Source of the DNA: Candidatus Symbiothrix dinenymphae
GTDB lineage: Bacteria; Bacteroidota; Bacteroidia; Bacteroidales; Azobacteroidaceae
Assembly: GCA_001417715.1 (NCBI GenBank)
Contig: BBRT01000095.1
Span: forward strand, 1-64,000
Reading direction: 5' to 3'
Length of the DNA: 64,000 nt
Of this stretch, positions 1-10,092 are shown in pieces. Position numbers and translations under genes: made by a program. Position 1 is the stretch's first letter, and the number at the start of each line of letters is the position of its first letter. The notes under the pieces are model-generated. The model searched no databases, was not told the origin of the DNA, and saw only the letters and a program-made list of their open reading frames with translations.

Positions 1-103
1 ACTTGCCTTTCAAATAGCCGCAACCATCAGGTAGCGGGACAACTGTCTTCTCTAACATCGCAGGTAAAAACAGACAATCGGCATCACCTGCTTTCCTGTT
101 GAC
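1..103 (-). other. Open frame running off the left edge, unidentified
   Basis: On the minus strand a frame is open from the stop at 104-106 to the window edge, with an ATG at 56-58. The visible peptide from that ATG begins MLEKTVVPLPDGCGYLKGK. I do not recognise it. It could be the 5' end or a remnant of a gene lying mostly outside the window. No hsdS or hsdM sequence is recognisable here, although those genes often neighbour hsdR. The rest of 107-175 is AT-rich non-coding DNA before the next gene. Confidence 0.2.
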
Positions 104-175
104 TTAAGCCCGGTGCTGTATAGTAACCAATCCTGAATACAAAGAAGGTTTTGAATTAATAATAACTTTTTAATA

Positions 176-1087
176 ATGAAAATAGATTACAATATTCTAT
201 GGGTGGAAGATAACCCGTCGTGGTATGAAACAACTCTTGAACTTTTCAAGAACACACTTGAAGAGGACGGATTTGAACTAAAATCTGAACGAAAGTCTAA
301 TATTGATGAAGTCAAAGCGATGATAGCTAATGACGGACTTCAGAAATATGATATGCTATTAGTGGATTTTACACTTAACACTTCTACCTCTGGAGATGAA
401 GTTATTAAGTTTATCAGAGACAATAAAATTTACACAGATGTATTGTTTTATTCCAGTGCAGTTCAAAATGTTACAGACAGTATGCTTAAATATGGTTTGG
501 AAGGTGTATATACGGCTGACAGAAAAGAAATTGAAAGCAAATTTGAGGTTGTATTTAAGACCACCATAAAGAAAATTCAGCATGTAAATGCTATTAGAGG
601 GCTAATAATGGGTGAAACGTCTGAGTTGGATGTTGAAATTGAAGTAATTGTAATGCTCTTAAAAAACAAGCAAAATACAGACGAAGATAAATTAAAGAGT
701 TATGTTAACGATAAAGTCGTAAAACCTTTACAAAAAAGATTAGATAAATTTTGGGAGAATTACGGCTCTTTCCAAGAATACTTTCATAAAATAGATGCTG
801 TGAAAAAATGGGAAATATTCAGAGAACTATTAAAACCATTAGTCAATGACAATCAAGAAATAGCAACCTTTTTGGACGCGAATAAATTGTATCAAAATGA
901 AGTAATAGATTTGCGAAATAAATTTGCTCATGCAAAGGCAGAAGAGAAAGATGGCAAAATGATATTAAAAGGACAATTAGGTAAAGAAGATTTTGAATTT
1001 GACGAAACAAAATGTATTGAAATCAGAAAAAATCTGATACAACATAAGAAAAATATAGAACAACTTAAGGTGCTTTTAAGCATGTAA
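176..1087 (+). CDS. Receiver-domain protein with HEPN-like C-terminus
   Basis: The first ~125 residues resemble a response-regulator receiver domain: an acidic pair E11-D12 after a beta strand (ILWVEDN), a likely phospho-acceptor D64 in LLVDFTLN, and S93/S94 at the end of the next strand (LFYSS). There is no DNA-binding output domain. The C-terminal ~170 residues are helical and carry RNKFAH (R247 to H252), an R-x4-H arrangement like the RNase motif of HEPN domains. The gene is much more AT-rich than the housekeeping genes nearby, suggesting acquisition. It ends 10 nt before hsdR, so the two are probably co-transcribed in a defence locus. The receiver fold is fairly clear; nuclease activity is inference from one motif. 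Confidence 0.6.
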   Translation: MKIDYNILWVEDNPSWYETTLELFKNTLEEDGFELKSERKSNIDEVKAMIANDGLQKYDMLLVDFTLNTSTSGDEVIKFIRDNKIYTDVLFYSSAVQNVTDSMLKYGLEGVYTADRKEIESKFEVVFKTTIKKIQHVNAIRGLIMGETSELDVEIEVIVMLLKNKQNTDEDKLKSYVNDKVVKPLQKRLDKFWENYGSFQEYFHKIDAVKKWEIFRELLKPLVNDNQEIATFLDANKLYQNEVIDLRNKFAHAKAEEKDGKMILKGQLGKEDFEFDETKCIEIRKNLIQHKKNIEQLKVLLSM

Positions 1088-1097
1088 TAATCAAACC

Positions 1098-4000
1098 ATG
1101 AGAAACCCCATCACCGAAAACGAAATAGAACAAATCGCCCTATCCTATCTCGAACAGTTAGGCTATTCTTATTTGTTGGGCACAGCCATTTCGCCCGATG
1201 GAGAACATCCTGAAAGGCAATACAATGAAGTTGTTCTAACTACTCGTTTGCGTGATGCAATTGACAAACTCAACCCGACTATTTCACAAGATGCAAAAGA
1301 AGATGCGTTGAAAAAAGTATTGCGGACGGATAGTCCCAATCTTCTAATCAACAATAAAATCTTTCACAAATACCTTACGGAAGGAGTCGATGTAGAAGTA
1401 AGAACAGATAGTGGTATTCGTGGCGAAAAAGTATATATTGTTGATTTTAATAATCCTGAAAACAATGGATTTCTGGCTGTTAATCAATTCACGATTATCG
1501 AAGGCAACCAAAATAAACGACCTGATATTATTCTCTTTATCAATGGCGTACCAATTGTAGTCATTGAACTTAAAAATGCGACAGATGAAAATGCAACCGT
1601 AAAGACAGCGTTTAACCAACTGCAAACTTATAAACAGACAATCCCCTCGTTGTTTACATATAATGAGCTATTGATTGTAAGCGATGGTTTGGATGCACAT
1701 TGCGGAACTTTAACCAGCGATTGGAGCCGTTTCCTGTCGTGGAAATCAAAGGATGGGCACACAACCGCCGACCCAATGTTTCCTGAAATGGAGGTTATGT
1801 TTCACGGGATGCTAAACAAAAAAACGTTGTTGGATTTAATCCATCATTTTGTTGTTTATGAAACAAACGACGATAAAATATTTAAAAAAGTTGCTGCCTA
1901 TCATCAGTATTATGCAGTCAATAAGGCGGTGGAGAGCACTATAAAGGCAAGCAGCATAGAGGGTAATCGCAAAGGTGGCGTTATTTGGCACACACAGGGA
2001 AGCGGCAAAAGTTTAAGCATGGTTTTTTATTCGGGCAAACTTATCATTGAGCCGAAAATGGGAAACCCAACTCTGGTAGTCCTCACTGACAGAAATGATT
2101 TGGATGACCAACTTTTTGAAACTTTTAGTAATTGTCAACAACTATTGAGACAAGAACCACAGCAAGCCAAAGACAGAAAACATTTAAGACATCTATTGAG
2201 CGTTGCCTCAGGGGGTATCGTTTTTACTACCATACAAAAGTTTATGCCTGAACTTTCAGATATTCAATCTGACGATATTGTTTGTGACGTACAACAGCCG
2301 GAGTATATCGGAGCGAATATCAAATCTTTGAGTAAAAGGAAGAACATTGTTGTTATTGCCGACGAAGCCCACCGAAGCCAGTATGATTTTATAGATGGTT
2401 ACGCCAAACATTTAAGGGATGCTTTGCCGAATGCTACTTTTATTGGCTTTACAGGAACCCCTATTGAAAGTATAGACAGGAATACCCAAGCCGTTTTTGG
2501 CAATTATGTAGATATTTATGATATACAGCAAGCCGTAATTGACAGAGCTACAGTACCCATTTTCTACGAAAGCCGTTTAGATGACAATGAAAAGATACGG
2601 TTAGATGAACAATTTGAAGAACTAACTGAAGGCGAAGAATTAACCAATCAACAGCAATTAAGGGCTAAGTGGACACGATTGGAAGCCATAGTTGGAAACC
2701 CTAACCGGATTAAGAAAATAGCCGAGGATTTAGTCAATCATTTTGAAACGCGAAACGCTGTTTTAGAAGGCAAAGCCATGATAGTGTGCATGAGCCGTAG
2801 AATTTCTGTTGAACTTTATGACGAAATTATAAAATTACGTCCTCATTGGCATTCTGACGACGATGCTAAAGGTGCTATCAAAGTGATTATGACAGGTTCA
2901 AGTAGTGATGCTTTGAATATGCAAGCCCATATACGCAATAAACCAAGGCGTAAAGCGATTGGAGATAGATTAAAAAATCCAAGCGATGGTTTGAAAATAG
3001 TCATTGTCCGTGATATGTGGCTCACAGGCTTTGACGTGCCTTGCCTGCATACTTTATATATTGATAAACCGATGCGAGGGCATAGCCTGATGCAAGCCAT
3101 TGCCAGAGTAAACAGGGTTTTTACCGAAGGCAAGTCAGGTGGACTTGTGGTAGATTATTTGGGAATAGCGCAGGAACTTAAAAGTGCATTAGCAGAATAT
3201 ACGGCGAGTGGCGGAGAAGGAGAACCAACCCTTGACCAAGAAATAGCAGTTGCCAAAATGTTGGAATTGCATGAAGCCATCGAGTATCAACTGAGGCATT
3301 TTGATTGGAGAAAATTCTTTACACTTTCCCCCGAAGGGAAACTGAAATTTATTCCGATAATTGTTGATTATATTTTCAGTCAGGAAAATGGCGAACAAAG
3401 TTTTACCGAAAACACCAAGAATTTATTGAAAGCGTTTGCTATTTCGGTTCCACACGAAAAAGCAATGGCAATCCGTGATGATGTGGCTTTATTTCAGGCT
3501 ATTAAAGCGCGATTAGTAAAAATATCCGACCATAACGAAGGCGGCAAAAGCGATGAAGAGATTGAAACAGCCATCAAGCAAATTATTTCAGAAGCTATAA
3601 CAGCAGATAAAGTAATTGATATTTTTGATGCAGCGGGTTTGAAAAAGCCAAATATTGAAATATTAGATGAACAGTTTTTGGAAGAATTAAGAGATATGCC
3701 GCAAAAAAACTTAGCGGTCGAGCTTTTGAAAAGACTATTAAAAGATGAAATCAAAAAACGAACAAAGATAAATTTAGTTGAAAGCAAAAAGTTTTCAGAA
3801 ATGTTGGAAGATGCTGTTAAGCGTTACCACAACGGAATGATTGATACGGTAGAATTTCTGGAAAAGGTACTGATACCCTTTGCGCAACAGATGAAAGAAG
3901 CCGACAAAAGAGGCGAACAATTAGGGTTGGATTACAGAGAATATGCCTTTTACACAGCATTAGAGGTCAATAATAGTGCCGTTTCAATTCTTGGAGATGA

Positions 4001-4211
4001 AATTCTAAAACATATTGCACAAGAACTTTTAAAAACAATACGCAATAGTGCAACAATTGACTGGGCAATAAAGGAAAGTGTACAGGCAGATTTAAGGCGA
4101 AATGTTCGCAGAATATTGAGAAAATTTGGCTATCCGCCCGATTTGCAAGAAAAGGCTGTTGACACAGTTCTAACACAAGCAAAAATGCTAACAGAAGATT
4201 TGCAGAAATAA
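1098..4211 (+). CDS. hsdR: Type I restriction enzyme, R (translocase/nuclease) subunit
   Basis: A 1037-residue HsdR, the usual size. It is the ATP-driven DNA translocase and endonuclease of a type I system and works with HsdM and HsdS. Visible motifs in order: the PD-(D/E)xK nuclease with D143 (RPDIILF) and E157-x-K159 (VIELKN); Walker A GSGKS at 301-305; DEAH at 422-425; FTGTP shortly after; and the helicase motif with QAIARVNR. The C-terminal helical region is complete. hsdM and hsdS are not in the window; they may lie off the left edge, or the gene may be an orphan. The upstream receiver/HEPN-like gene sits 10 nt away. Confidence 0.93.
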   Translation: MRNPITENEIEQIALSYLEQLGYSYLLGTAISPDGEHPERQYNEVVLTTRLRDAIDKLNPTISQDAKEDALKKVLRTDSPNLLINNKIFHKYLTEGVDVEVRTDSGIRGEKVYIVDFNNPENNGFLAVNQFTIIEGNQNKRPDIILFINGVPIVVIELKNATDENATVKTAFNQLQTYKQTIPSLFTYNELLIVSDGLDAHCGTLTSDWSRFLSWKSKDGHTTADPMFPEMEVMFHGMLNKKTLLDLIHHFVVYETNDDKIFKKVAAYHQYYAVNKAVESTIKASSIEGNRKGGVIWHTQGSGKSLSMVFYSGKLIIEPKMGNPTLVVLTDRNDLDDQLFETFSNCQQLLRQEPQQAKDRKHLRHLLSVASGGIVFTTIQKFMPELSDIQSDDIVCDVQQPEYIGANIKSLSKRKNIVVIADEAHRSQYDFIDGYAKHLRDALPNATFIGFTGTPIESIDRNTQAVFGNYVDIYDIQQAVIDRATVPIFYESRLDDNEKIRLDEQFEELTEGEELTNQQQLRAKWTRLEAIVGNPNRIKKIAEDLVNHFETRNAVLEGKAMIVCMSRRISVELYDEIIKLRPHWHSDDDAKGAIKVIMTGSSSDALNMQAHIRNKPRRKAIGDRLKNPSDGLKIVIVRDMWLTGFDVPCLHTLYIDKPMRGHSLMQAIARVNRVFTEGKSGGLVVDYLGIAQELKSALAEYTASGGEGEPTLDQEIAVAKMLELHEAIEYQLRHFDWRKFFTLSPEGKLKFIPIIVDYIFSQENGEQSFTENTKNLLKAFAISVPHEKAMAIRDDVALFQAIKARLVKISDHNEGGKSDEEIETAIKQIISEAITADKVIDIFDAAGLKKPNIEILDEQFLEELRDMPQKNLAVELLKRLLKDEIKKRTKINLVESKKFSEMLEDAVKRYHNGMIDTVEFLEKVLIPFAQQMKEADKRGEQLGLDYREYAFYTALEVNNSAVSILGDEILKHIAQELLKTIRNSATIDWAIKESVQADLRRNVRRILRKFGYPPDLQEKAVDTVLTQAKMLTEDLQK

Positions 4212-4337
4212 ATGTAGTGTTATGTTAATCAATAAATGTCGGATATAATCGCTTTAATTTTAGGCGAGCATCCTCGTGAATTGCCAATTAATTTTTGCTT
4301 TTTTATTCATACGCTTGGAAATCTCGGAATTTTCATG

Positions 4338-4345
4338 TAATTTTG
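4338..4345 (+). promoter_or_regulatory. -7 box of glnS
   Basis: TAATTTTG followed by C, matching the Bacteroidota -7 consensus TAnnTTTG. It lies 22 nt before the ATG at 4367 and excludes the longer upstream reading of the frame as the start. Confidence 0.7.
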
Positions 4346-4366
4346 CAGTCAAAAAAAAACGCAATT

Positions 4367-6046
4367 ATGGCTATTGAAAGTGAAAAAAGCCTCAATTTTA
4401 TTGAGACGTATGTGAAAGAGGACTTGGAAGCGGGCAAAAACAGCAATCGCGTGCAGACGCGCTTCCCGCCCGAACCCAACGGCTATCTCCATATCGGGCA
4501 CGCCAAAGCCATCTGTATGGATTTCGGTATCGCCCAAAAGTACAGCGGCGTGTGCAATCTGCGCTTCGACGACACCAACCCATCGAAAGAGGACGTGGAG
4601 TATGTGGATGCCATCAAGGAGGACATCCAATGGCTGGGGTTCAGTTGGAAAAACATCTATTTTGCATCCGATTATTTCCAAAAATTGTGGGATTTTGCCG
4701 TTGCCCTCATCAAAGAGGGTAAAGCATACGTGGACGAGCAATCGTCCGAAGACATTGCCAAGCAAAAGGGCACGCCCACGCAAGCGGGCACGGATTCACC
4801 ATACCGCAACCGCCCTGTGGACGAGAATTTGAAACTGTTCGTGCAGATGAACAGCGGCGAAATCCCCGAAGGCGCGATGGTGTTGCGTGCCAAAATTGAT
4901 ATGGCAAACCCCAATATGCACTTCCGCGACCCGATTATCTACCGCATCATCCACCACCCACACCACCGAACGGGCACGACGTGGCGCGCCTATCCGATGT
5001 ACGACTTCGCGCACGGACAGAGCGACTACTTCGAAGGTGTTACGCACTCGATTTGCACGCTGGAATTTGAGGTACACCGCCCGCTCTACGATTGGTTTGT
5101 GGACAGGCTGAAAGAAATTCGCCCCGAAGACGGCGACTACCGCCCGCGACAGATGGAATTTAACCGCCTCAACCTCACCTACACGATGATGAGCAAGCGA
5201 AAACTGCTGCAACTCGTGCAGGAAAATTTGGTCAGCGGCTGGGACGACCCGCGTATGCCGACCCTCGCCGGACTGCGTCGCCGCGGCTACACGCCAACGG
5301 CAATCCGCAATTTCGTGGACAAAATAGGCTACACCAAATTTGAAGCCCTGATTGACGTGGCATTGCTGGAACACGCCGTGCGCGAAGACCTCAACGCCAC
5401 AGCCAAGCGCGTGTCGGCAGTGATTGACCCCGTCAAACTGGTCTTGACCAACTACCCCGAAGGCAAAACGGAGCAGATGGAAGCCATCAACAACCCCGAA
5501 GACGAAAATGCAGGCACGCACGAAATCACTTTCGCGCGCGAACTCTACATCGAGCGCGAAGATTTTATGGAACACCCCGAAGGCAAATTTTTCCGAATGA
5601 CACCCGGACAGGAAGTGCGCCTCAAAAACGCCTACATCGTCAAATGCATGGGCGTGAAGAAGGCTGCCAACGGCGAAATCGAAGAAATCCACGCCGAATA
5701 CGACCCCGAAACGCGAAGCGGAATGCCCGAATCCAACCGCAAGGTGAAAGGCACGCTGCATTGGGTGTCTGTGGCGCACAGCCTGCCCGCCGAAGTGCGG
5801 CTATACGACCGTCTGTTCAGTGTGGAAAACCCTGCGGCTGAGGAAAATACAGATTTTCGCGAATTGCTAAACTCCGAATCGCTCATCGTCAAAAAAGAGG
5901 CGCGCGTGGAGGCAGAATTAGCCAACGCCAAACCGCTCGAACGCTTTCAGTTTCAACGCATTGGCTATTTTAATGTGGATACGGACAGCAAAAACGGCAC
6001 ATTGATATTCAATCGCACCGTTTCGCTAAAAGATAATAAAAAGTGA
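4367..6046 (+). CDS. glnS: Glutaminyl-tRNA synthetase
   Basis: A 559-residue class I synthetase that charges tRNA-Gln with glutamine. The signature PNGYLHIGHAK (HIGH motif) is near residue 45 and MSKRK (KMSKS loop) is in the middle. The family's two C-terminal anticodon-binding beta barrels follow. The frame is open further upstream (to 4295), but the ATG at 4367 follows the promoter box and gives the normal N-terminus. GlnRS and GluRS share the catalytic core; the sequence after HIGH (ICMDFGIAQKY) and the C-terminal domain favour GlnRS. A half-copy of the ATTGCGGG repeat lies just after the stop (6057-6070). Confidence 0.93.
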   Translation: MAIESEKSLNFIETYVKEDLEAGKNSNRVQTRFPPEPNGYLHIGHAKAICMDFGIAQKYSGVCNLRFDDTNPSKEDVEYVDAIKEDIQWLGFSWKNIYFASDYFQKLWDFAVALIKEGKAYVDEQSSEDIAKQKGTPTQAGTDSPYRNRPVDENLKLFVQMNSGEIPEGAMVLRAKIDMANPNMHFRDPIIYRIIHHPHHRTGTTWRAYPMYDFAHGQSDYFEGVTHSICTLEFEVHRPLYDWFVDRLKEIRPEDGDYRPRQMEFNRLNLTYTMMSKRKLLQLVQENLVSGWDDPRMPTLAGLRRRGYTPTAIRNFVDKIGYTKFEALIDVALLEHAVREDLNATAKRVSAVIDPVKLVLTNYPEGKTEQMEAINNPEDENAGTHEITFARELYIEREDFMEHPEGKFFRMTPGQEVRLKNAYIVKCMGVKKAANGEIEEIHAEYDPETRSGMPESNRKVKGTLHWVSVAHSLPAEVRLYDRLFSVENPAAEENTDFRELLNSESLIVKKEARVEAELANAKPLERFQFQRIGYFNVDTDSKNGTLIFNRTVSLKDNKK

Positions 6047-6079
6047 AGCATCACACTGTCATTGCGGGCTTTTTTATTG

Positions 6080-6152
6080 TGGTACCACGTGGATTCGAAC
6101 CACGGACACACGGATTTTCAGTCCGATGCTCTACCAACTGAGCTATGGTACC
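6080..6152 (-). tRNA. tRNA-Phe (GAA)
   Basis: A 73-nt cloverleaf with acceptor stem GGTACCA/TGGTACC, anticodon stem-loop with GAA, a canonical TTCGAAT T-loop and discriminator A. CCA is not encoded. It lies between glnS and the propeller gene, on the opposite strand to both. Confidence 0.95.
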
Positions 6153-6280
6153 CTTTTTTGAATTGCGGCTGCAAAGGTAGTCATTTTTTTTTAATCTGCA
6201 AATTATTTTTTTTGAAAAAATGAAAAATTGGCGTTTTTTATTTTGAGGCTAAAATATTTTGTCGATAAAATATTTTGTAT

Positions 6281-6288
6281 TACTTTTG
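6281..6288 (+). promoter_or_regulatory. Promoter of the propeller/M14 gene pair
   Basis: TACTTTTG at 6281-6288 with TTTG at 6258-6261, a 19-nt spacer, is one of the best complete -33/-7 pairs in the window. The ATG is 31 nt downstream. Confidence 0.7.
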
Positions 6289-6319
6289 TGCAATAAATAA
6301 AACTACCTGAGATAAAACA

Positions 6320-8797
6320 ATGTACAGCAAAATAATCAACGGCATGGCAACTGCTATTATGGTAGCAGGCGTATGCTTGTTCTTTTCCATGTGTCGCAGT
6401 CGGACAACTGCCCCTGCGCCGCTTTCCATATCCGGAATCTATCCACATTTAGCCCATTACAATGAAGAAGGCGAGTGCGGTCATGGAGCAGTAGTCCCCT
6501 GGGCAGGCAGTCTGTGGACAATCACGTATGGTCCTCATCTTCCATTGGGTTCATCCGATAAATTGTATCAGATAACCCCGGAACTGGAGGATATCATCCG
6601 CTCTGAAAGTATCGGCGGCACGCCTGCCAACAGGATGATACACAAGGAAAGTAACCGGCTTTTCATCGGCTCTTATATCATTGACGAACAAGCCCATGTT
6701 CGCACCATTCCCCTTTCAGTAATGCCCGGTCGCCTTACAGGTAACGCCCGACACTTGACCCGTCCGGCGGATAAAATTTATTACGCTACCATGGAAGAGG
6801 GCTTTTACGAAGTAGATGTGAACACCTTGGAGGTAAACGAACTGTATAAAGACGGAAACCTGATTCCGAAAACCGCCGGTCAGATGGCGCAATCCAACTC
6901 CCTGCTTCCCGGTGTGCATGGCAAGGGCGTATATTCCGGACAGGGCGTATTAGTCTATAGCAATAACGGCGAAGATACCAAAGAAGCCTTGCGGAAATTT
7001 GATGTGGAGGCCGGTTCATTGTCCGAATGGGACGGCAAAGACTGGAAACTGATTCGCCGCAATCAGTTTACGGAAGTAACCGGTCCCGGAGGTATTTATG
7101 GCAATGCAAATGCGGCAACCGACCCTGTTTGGGTAAACGGTTGGGATTATAAATCATTGTTGTTGGGCGTTCGCGATGCGGAGAAAGGATGGACGTTTTT
7201 CCGTCTGCCCAAAGCAAGTTACTCGTATGATGGCGCACATGGATGGAATACGGAATGGCCCCGCATACGTGATGTCGGTACACCGGAACAACCGGACTAT
7301 CTGATGACGATGCACGGGATGTTTTGGCACTTCCCCCAAACATTTACGGCATCCAATACTGCCGGACTTCGCCCCATGTCGGCTTATCTGAAAGTAATCG
7401 GCGATTTTGCCCGGTGGAACAACCAATTAGTGTTTGGCTGTGATGATTCTGCACAAAAAGAGTTTCTCAACAAGCGCAAAACTAAGGGCGGTATCGAAGG
7501 TCCCGGTCAATCCAATTCCAATCTATGGTTTACCGCTGTTGACCAACCCGCTCATCTCGGACCTGACAATGCCGGCGGCTACGTATGGTTTAATGAGACT
7601 CTTCAGGCAAATACCACCTCCGAACCATTCCTTTTTACCGGATGGGATACCCGCAGCGCCTGGTTAACAAATTCAGGCAAACAAGCCGTAACTTTCAGTT
7701 TTGAAATCGACACCCAAGGAACAGGCGAGTGGAAGTCTTTGAGACAGGAGAAAATGGAAGCAGGCGAATCGAAACTGCTCGCCTTTGGTCATGATGAACA
7801 GGGCGAATGGGTAAGAGTGTCGGCAGACAAAGCCACAAAAGCAAGCCTCGCCTTTGTCTATGGCGAAAAAGATTCCCGAACCACGCAACCTGACGTCATT
7901 TTTGATGGCATCGCAACCATTGACAGCCGAACCTCTTTGGGCGGATTGCTTTACGGATTGGGGAACAATCGCCGTGCACTCGGATTGTTGGCAAATACGG
8001 ATAGCGGTGAAACAGCCTATTACGAAGCGGATGAGCAACTGAATATTGTACCCAAAGAGGATACGGAAACAGCAACATTCATCCGTACTAAATTCGCCAT
8101 TCCGCAACAAGCCGTTGAAATAGAAAAGGGTTCGGTTGTGATTGTTGATGATGCCGGTCGCCGGTGGCGTCTGCCTTTGGGCGATGCCTGTTACACGGAA
8201 GCCACCCGGAACGGTGCGTTGCGCATTTGCCGGGAAGTGGCTACCGAACGTGATTTGTTCAATTGCCACGGCACTTTTTACGAATTGCCCGCCGAAAATG
8301 CAGACGGTTATGCCAAAATCCGTCCGATTGCTTCGCACAATTTGAAAATAAATGATTATGCCTCTTACCGGGGTTTATTAATAATTTCGGGTATAAACCC
8401 CAACGCAAAAGCCCATTCGCATCTATTTGTTTCCAAAGATAAAAAAGCGGCTCTCTGGGCGGGCGCGATTGACGACCTTTGGAAATTGGGAAAACCGGTC
8501 GGACATGGCGGACCTTGGGTGGATAGCAAAGTGTCGGCAAATATTCCTTCCGACCCTTACCTGATTGGTTATTATGATAAGCGAATCCTGGAATTATCGC
8601 ACCAATCCGCAGGAAACATCACATTCACAGTAGAAGTCGACCCGACCGGCGATGGAAACTGGGTGAAATACAAACAATTTACGGTCAAACAAGGGGATAA
8701 GTTCGCGTATCGTTTTCCCGAATCTTTTTTGGCACGGTGGATTAGAATAGTTGCCGACAAAAATACAACGGCAACAGCATGGTTGGAGTATAAATAA
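6320..8797 (+). CDS. Exported beta-propeller-like protein
   Basis: 825 residues. The N-terminus has a hydrophobic export signal (about residues 8-24, AIMVAGVCLFFSM) followed by Cys26; the lipobox is poor, so secretion or weak lipoprotein status is possible. The first ~420 residues are Gly/Trp-rich with recurring strand-turn patterns (LVYSNNGED, LLLGVRDAEKG), as in a beta-propeller. The C-terminal half contains two similar beta-sandwich segments: one around EIDTQGTGEWKSLRQ and WVRVSADK, the other around EVDPTGDGNWVKYKQ and WIRIVADK, so the module seems duplicated. I cannot name a catalytic function. It is 11 nt upstream of an exported M14 peptidase and probably shares its operon, suggesting a joint periplasmic or surface role. 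Confidence 0.6.
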   Translation: MYSKIINGMATAIMVAGVCLFFSMCRSRTTAPAPLSISGIYPHLAHYNEEGECGHGAVVPWAGSLWTITYGPHLPLGSSDKLYQITPELEDIIRSESIGGTPANRMIHKESNRLFIGSYIIDEQAHVRTIPLSVMPGRLTGNARHLTRPADKIYYATMEEGFYEVDVNTLEVNELYKDGNLIPKTAGQMAQSNSLLPGVHGKGVYSGQGVLVYSNNGEDTKEALRKFDVEAGSLSEWDGKDWKLIRRNQFTEVTGPGGIYGNANAATDPVWVNGWDYKSLLLGVRDAEKGWTFFRLPKASYSYDGAHGWNTEWPRIRDVGTPEQPDYLMTMHGMFWHFPQTFTASNTAGLRPMSAYLKVIGDFARWNNQLVFGCDDSAQKEFLNKRKTKGGIEGPGQSNSNLWFTAVDQPAHLGPDNAGGYVWFNETLQANTTSEPFLFTGWDTRSAWLTNSGKQAVTFSFEIDTQGTGEWKSLRQEKMEAGESKLLAFGHDEQGEWVRVSADKATKASLAFVYGEKDSRTTQPDVIFDGIATIDSRTSLGGLLYGLGNNRRALGLLANTDSGETAYYEADEQLNIVPKEDTETATFIRTKFAIPQQAVEIEKGSVVIVDDAGRRWRLPLGDACYTEATRNGALRICREVATERDLFNCHGTFYELPAENADGYAKIRPIASHNLKINDYASYRGLLIISGINPNAKAHSHLFVSKDKKAALWAGAIDDLWKLGKPVGHGGPWVDSKVSANIPSDPYLIGYYDKRILELSHQSAGNITFTVEVDPTGDGNWVKYKQFTVKQGDKFAYRFPESFLARWIRIVADKNTTATAWLEYK

Positions 8798-8808
8798 AAT
8801 AATATATT

Positions 8809-10056
8809 ATGAACAAAAGAATATTTACAGGAACAAGCATTTTTATTCTCGGAGTATTGGGAATATTCTTGCAATGCTGCAATGCAAAAGAACTGCAAAT
8901 TGACGCCGATTTTCCCGGCGGCAACATCATCGTGAACAGTATCGAAGGCGATACCATCCGTTTACAGCAAGACTTGAGGGATACAGAGGGACACTGGTTT
9001 TACTGGTCGTTCCGTATCAGGGGAGCCGAAGGCAGGAAACTGAATTTTGTTTTCACAAACGGCGGCGTTATCAGTTCACGAGGTCCTGCAATCAGCACGG
9101 ACGGTGGAGAATCATGGCGTTGGCTGGGCGATCTTGGTTTTTCCACAACAGAGTTTCAATACCGGTTCGGAAAAAATGAAAAGGAAGTCTATTTCGGTAT
9201 GGGAATGAATTACACGGAAAAAAATCTCTCCCGTTTTCTCGAAAAATACAAGGACAATCCGTATCTGAAAGTAGAAACACTTTGTAAAACGAAGAAAGGA
9301 CGCAATGTTGAACTGCTCCGAATTTACGACAGCCACAAAACCCCCGATTTCAAAATATTTCTGTCATCACGCCACCATAGTGGTGAAATGATGGCAACAT
9401 ACGCTCTTGAAGGAATTATTGAAACCACTCTTTCCGATTCGGAAGATGGCCGCCGGCTGCGGGAGCACGCCGATTTTTTCATCGTCCCATTAGTGGATAA
9501 AGACGGTGTGGAAGACGGCGATCAAGGCAAAAACCGCCGTCCGCATGACCACTGCCGCGATTATATTCAGAAGATTTATCCCGAAATTCAGGCAATCACC
9601 GAACAGGTTCCTCTATGGCTTGATGGAAAACCTCTCTTTTTCTTCGATATGCACTGCCCCTGGTTTCGTGGAGGCGATGATGGCAATGATGTGAACAAGG
9701 GTACCAACGAATACGCTTATCTCGTTGGTTATAATCCGGAAACTTCCCCTGATGCTCTTGAACAACATCAACGGTTTGGAAAAATTCTGGAAGTAGAAAG
9801 AAAAGGAGCCATCCCGTACAAAGAATCATGGAATATTCCGTATGGTAAATCATGGAATACTGGTGCAAATTATCATAAAACATCAAACTTTCGCCCCCCC
9901 TGTGAATGGGCAGCAAGACTACCCAATGCAGTCTTTGTCGGAAGCATTGAGATTCCTTTTGCCAATTCGTCCGGTGTAGTTGTTGATGTCAACTCTGCAC
10001 GGGACTTGGGAAGAGACCTTGCACGCGCTATCCGAGTATATTTGGAGAGTAATTGA
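8809..10056 (+). CDS. Exported M14-family zinc carboxypeptidase-like protein
   Basis: 415 residues with a signal peptide (hydrophobic ~5-20, Cys23/24). An N-terminal beta domain is followed by the peptidase fold. Zinc ligands are H190 and E193 (HSGE) and H282 in DMHCP. Substrate-binding N242-R243 lie in KNRR, and the general base is probably E381 in SIEIPF. All key M14 residues are present, so activity is likely. The N-terminal beta domain plus M14 layout resembles the cytosolic-carboxypeptidase-like branch, but here with an export signal. It is co-transcribed with the upstream propeller gene. Substrate unknown. Confidence 0.8.
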   Translation: MNKRIFTGTSIFILGVLGIFLQCCNAKELQIDADFPGGNIIVNSIEGDTIRLQQDLRDTEGHWFYWSFRIRGAEGRKLNFVFTNGGVISSRGPAISTDGGESWRWLGDLGFSTTEFQYRFGKNEKEVYFGMGMNYTEKNLSRFLEKYKDNPYLKVETLCKTKKGRNVELLRIYDSHKTPDFKIFLSSRHHSGEMMATYALEGIIETTLSDSEDGRRLREHADFFIVPLVDKDGVEDGDQGKNRRPHDHCRDYIQKIYPEIQAITEQVPLWLDGKPLFFFDMHCPWFRGGDDGNDVNKGTNEYAYLVGYNPETSPDALEQHQRFGKILEVERKGAIPYKESWNIPYGKSWNTGANYHKTSNFRPPCEWAARLPNAVFVGSIEIPFANSSGVVVDVNSARDLGRDLARAIRVYLESN

Positions 10057-10092
10057 AGTATGACAACAGAAGAATAACGCCATACTCGGAAA

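Noticed and set aside
4796-5779. 327-codon frame opposite glnS
   Set aside because: Antisense to conserved glnS codons; low-complexity His/Phe/Val-rich translation without any domain.
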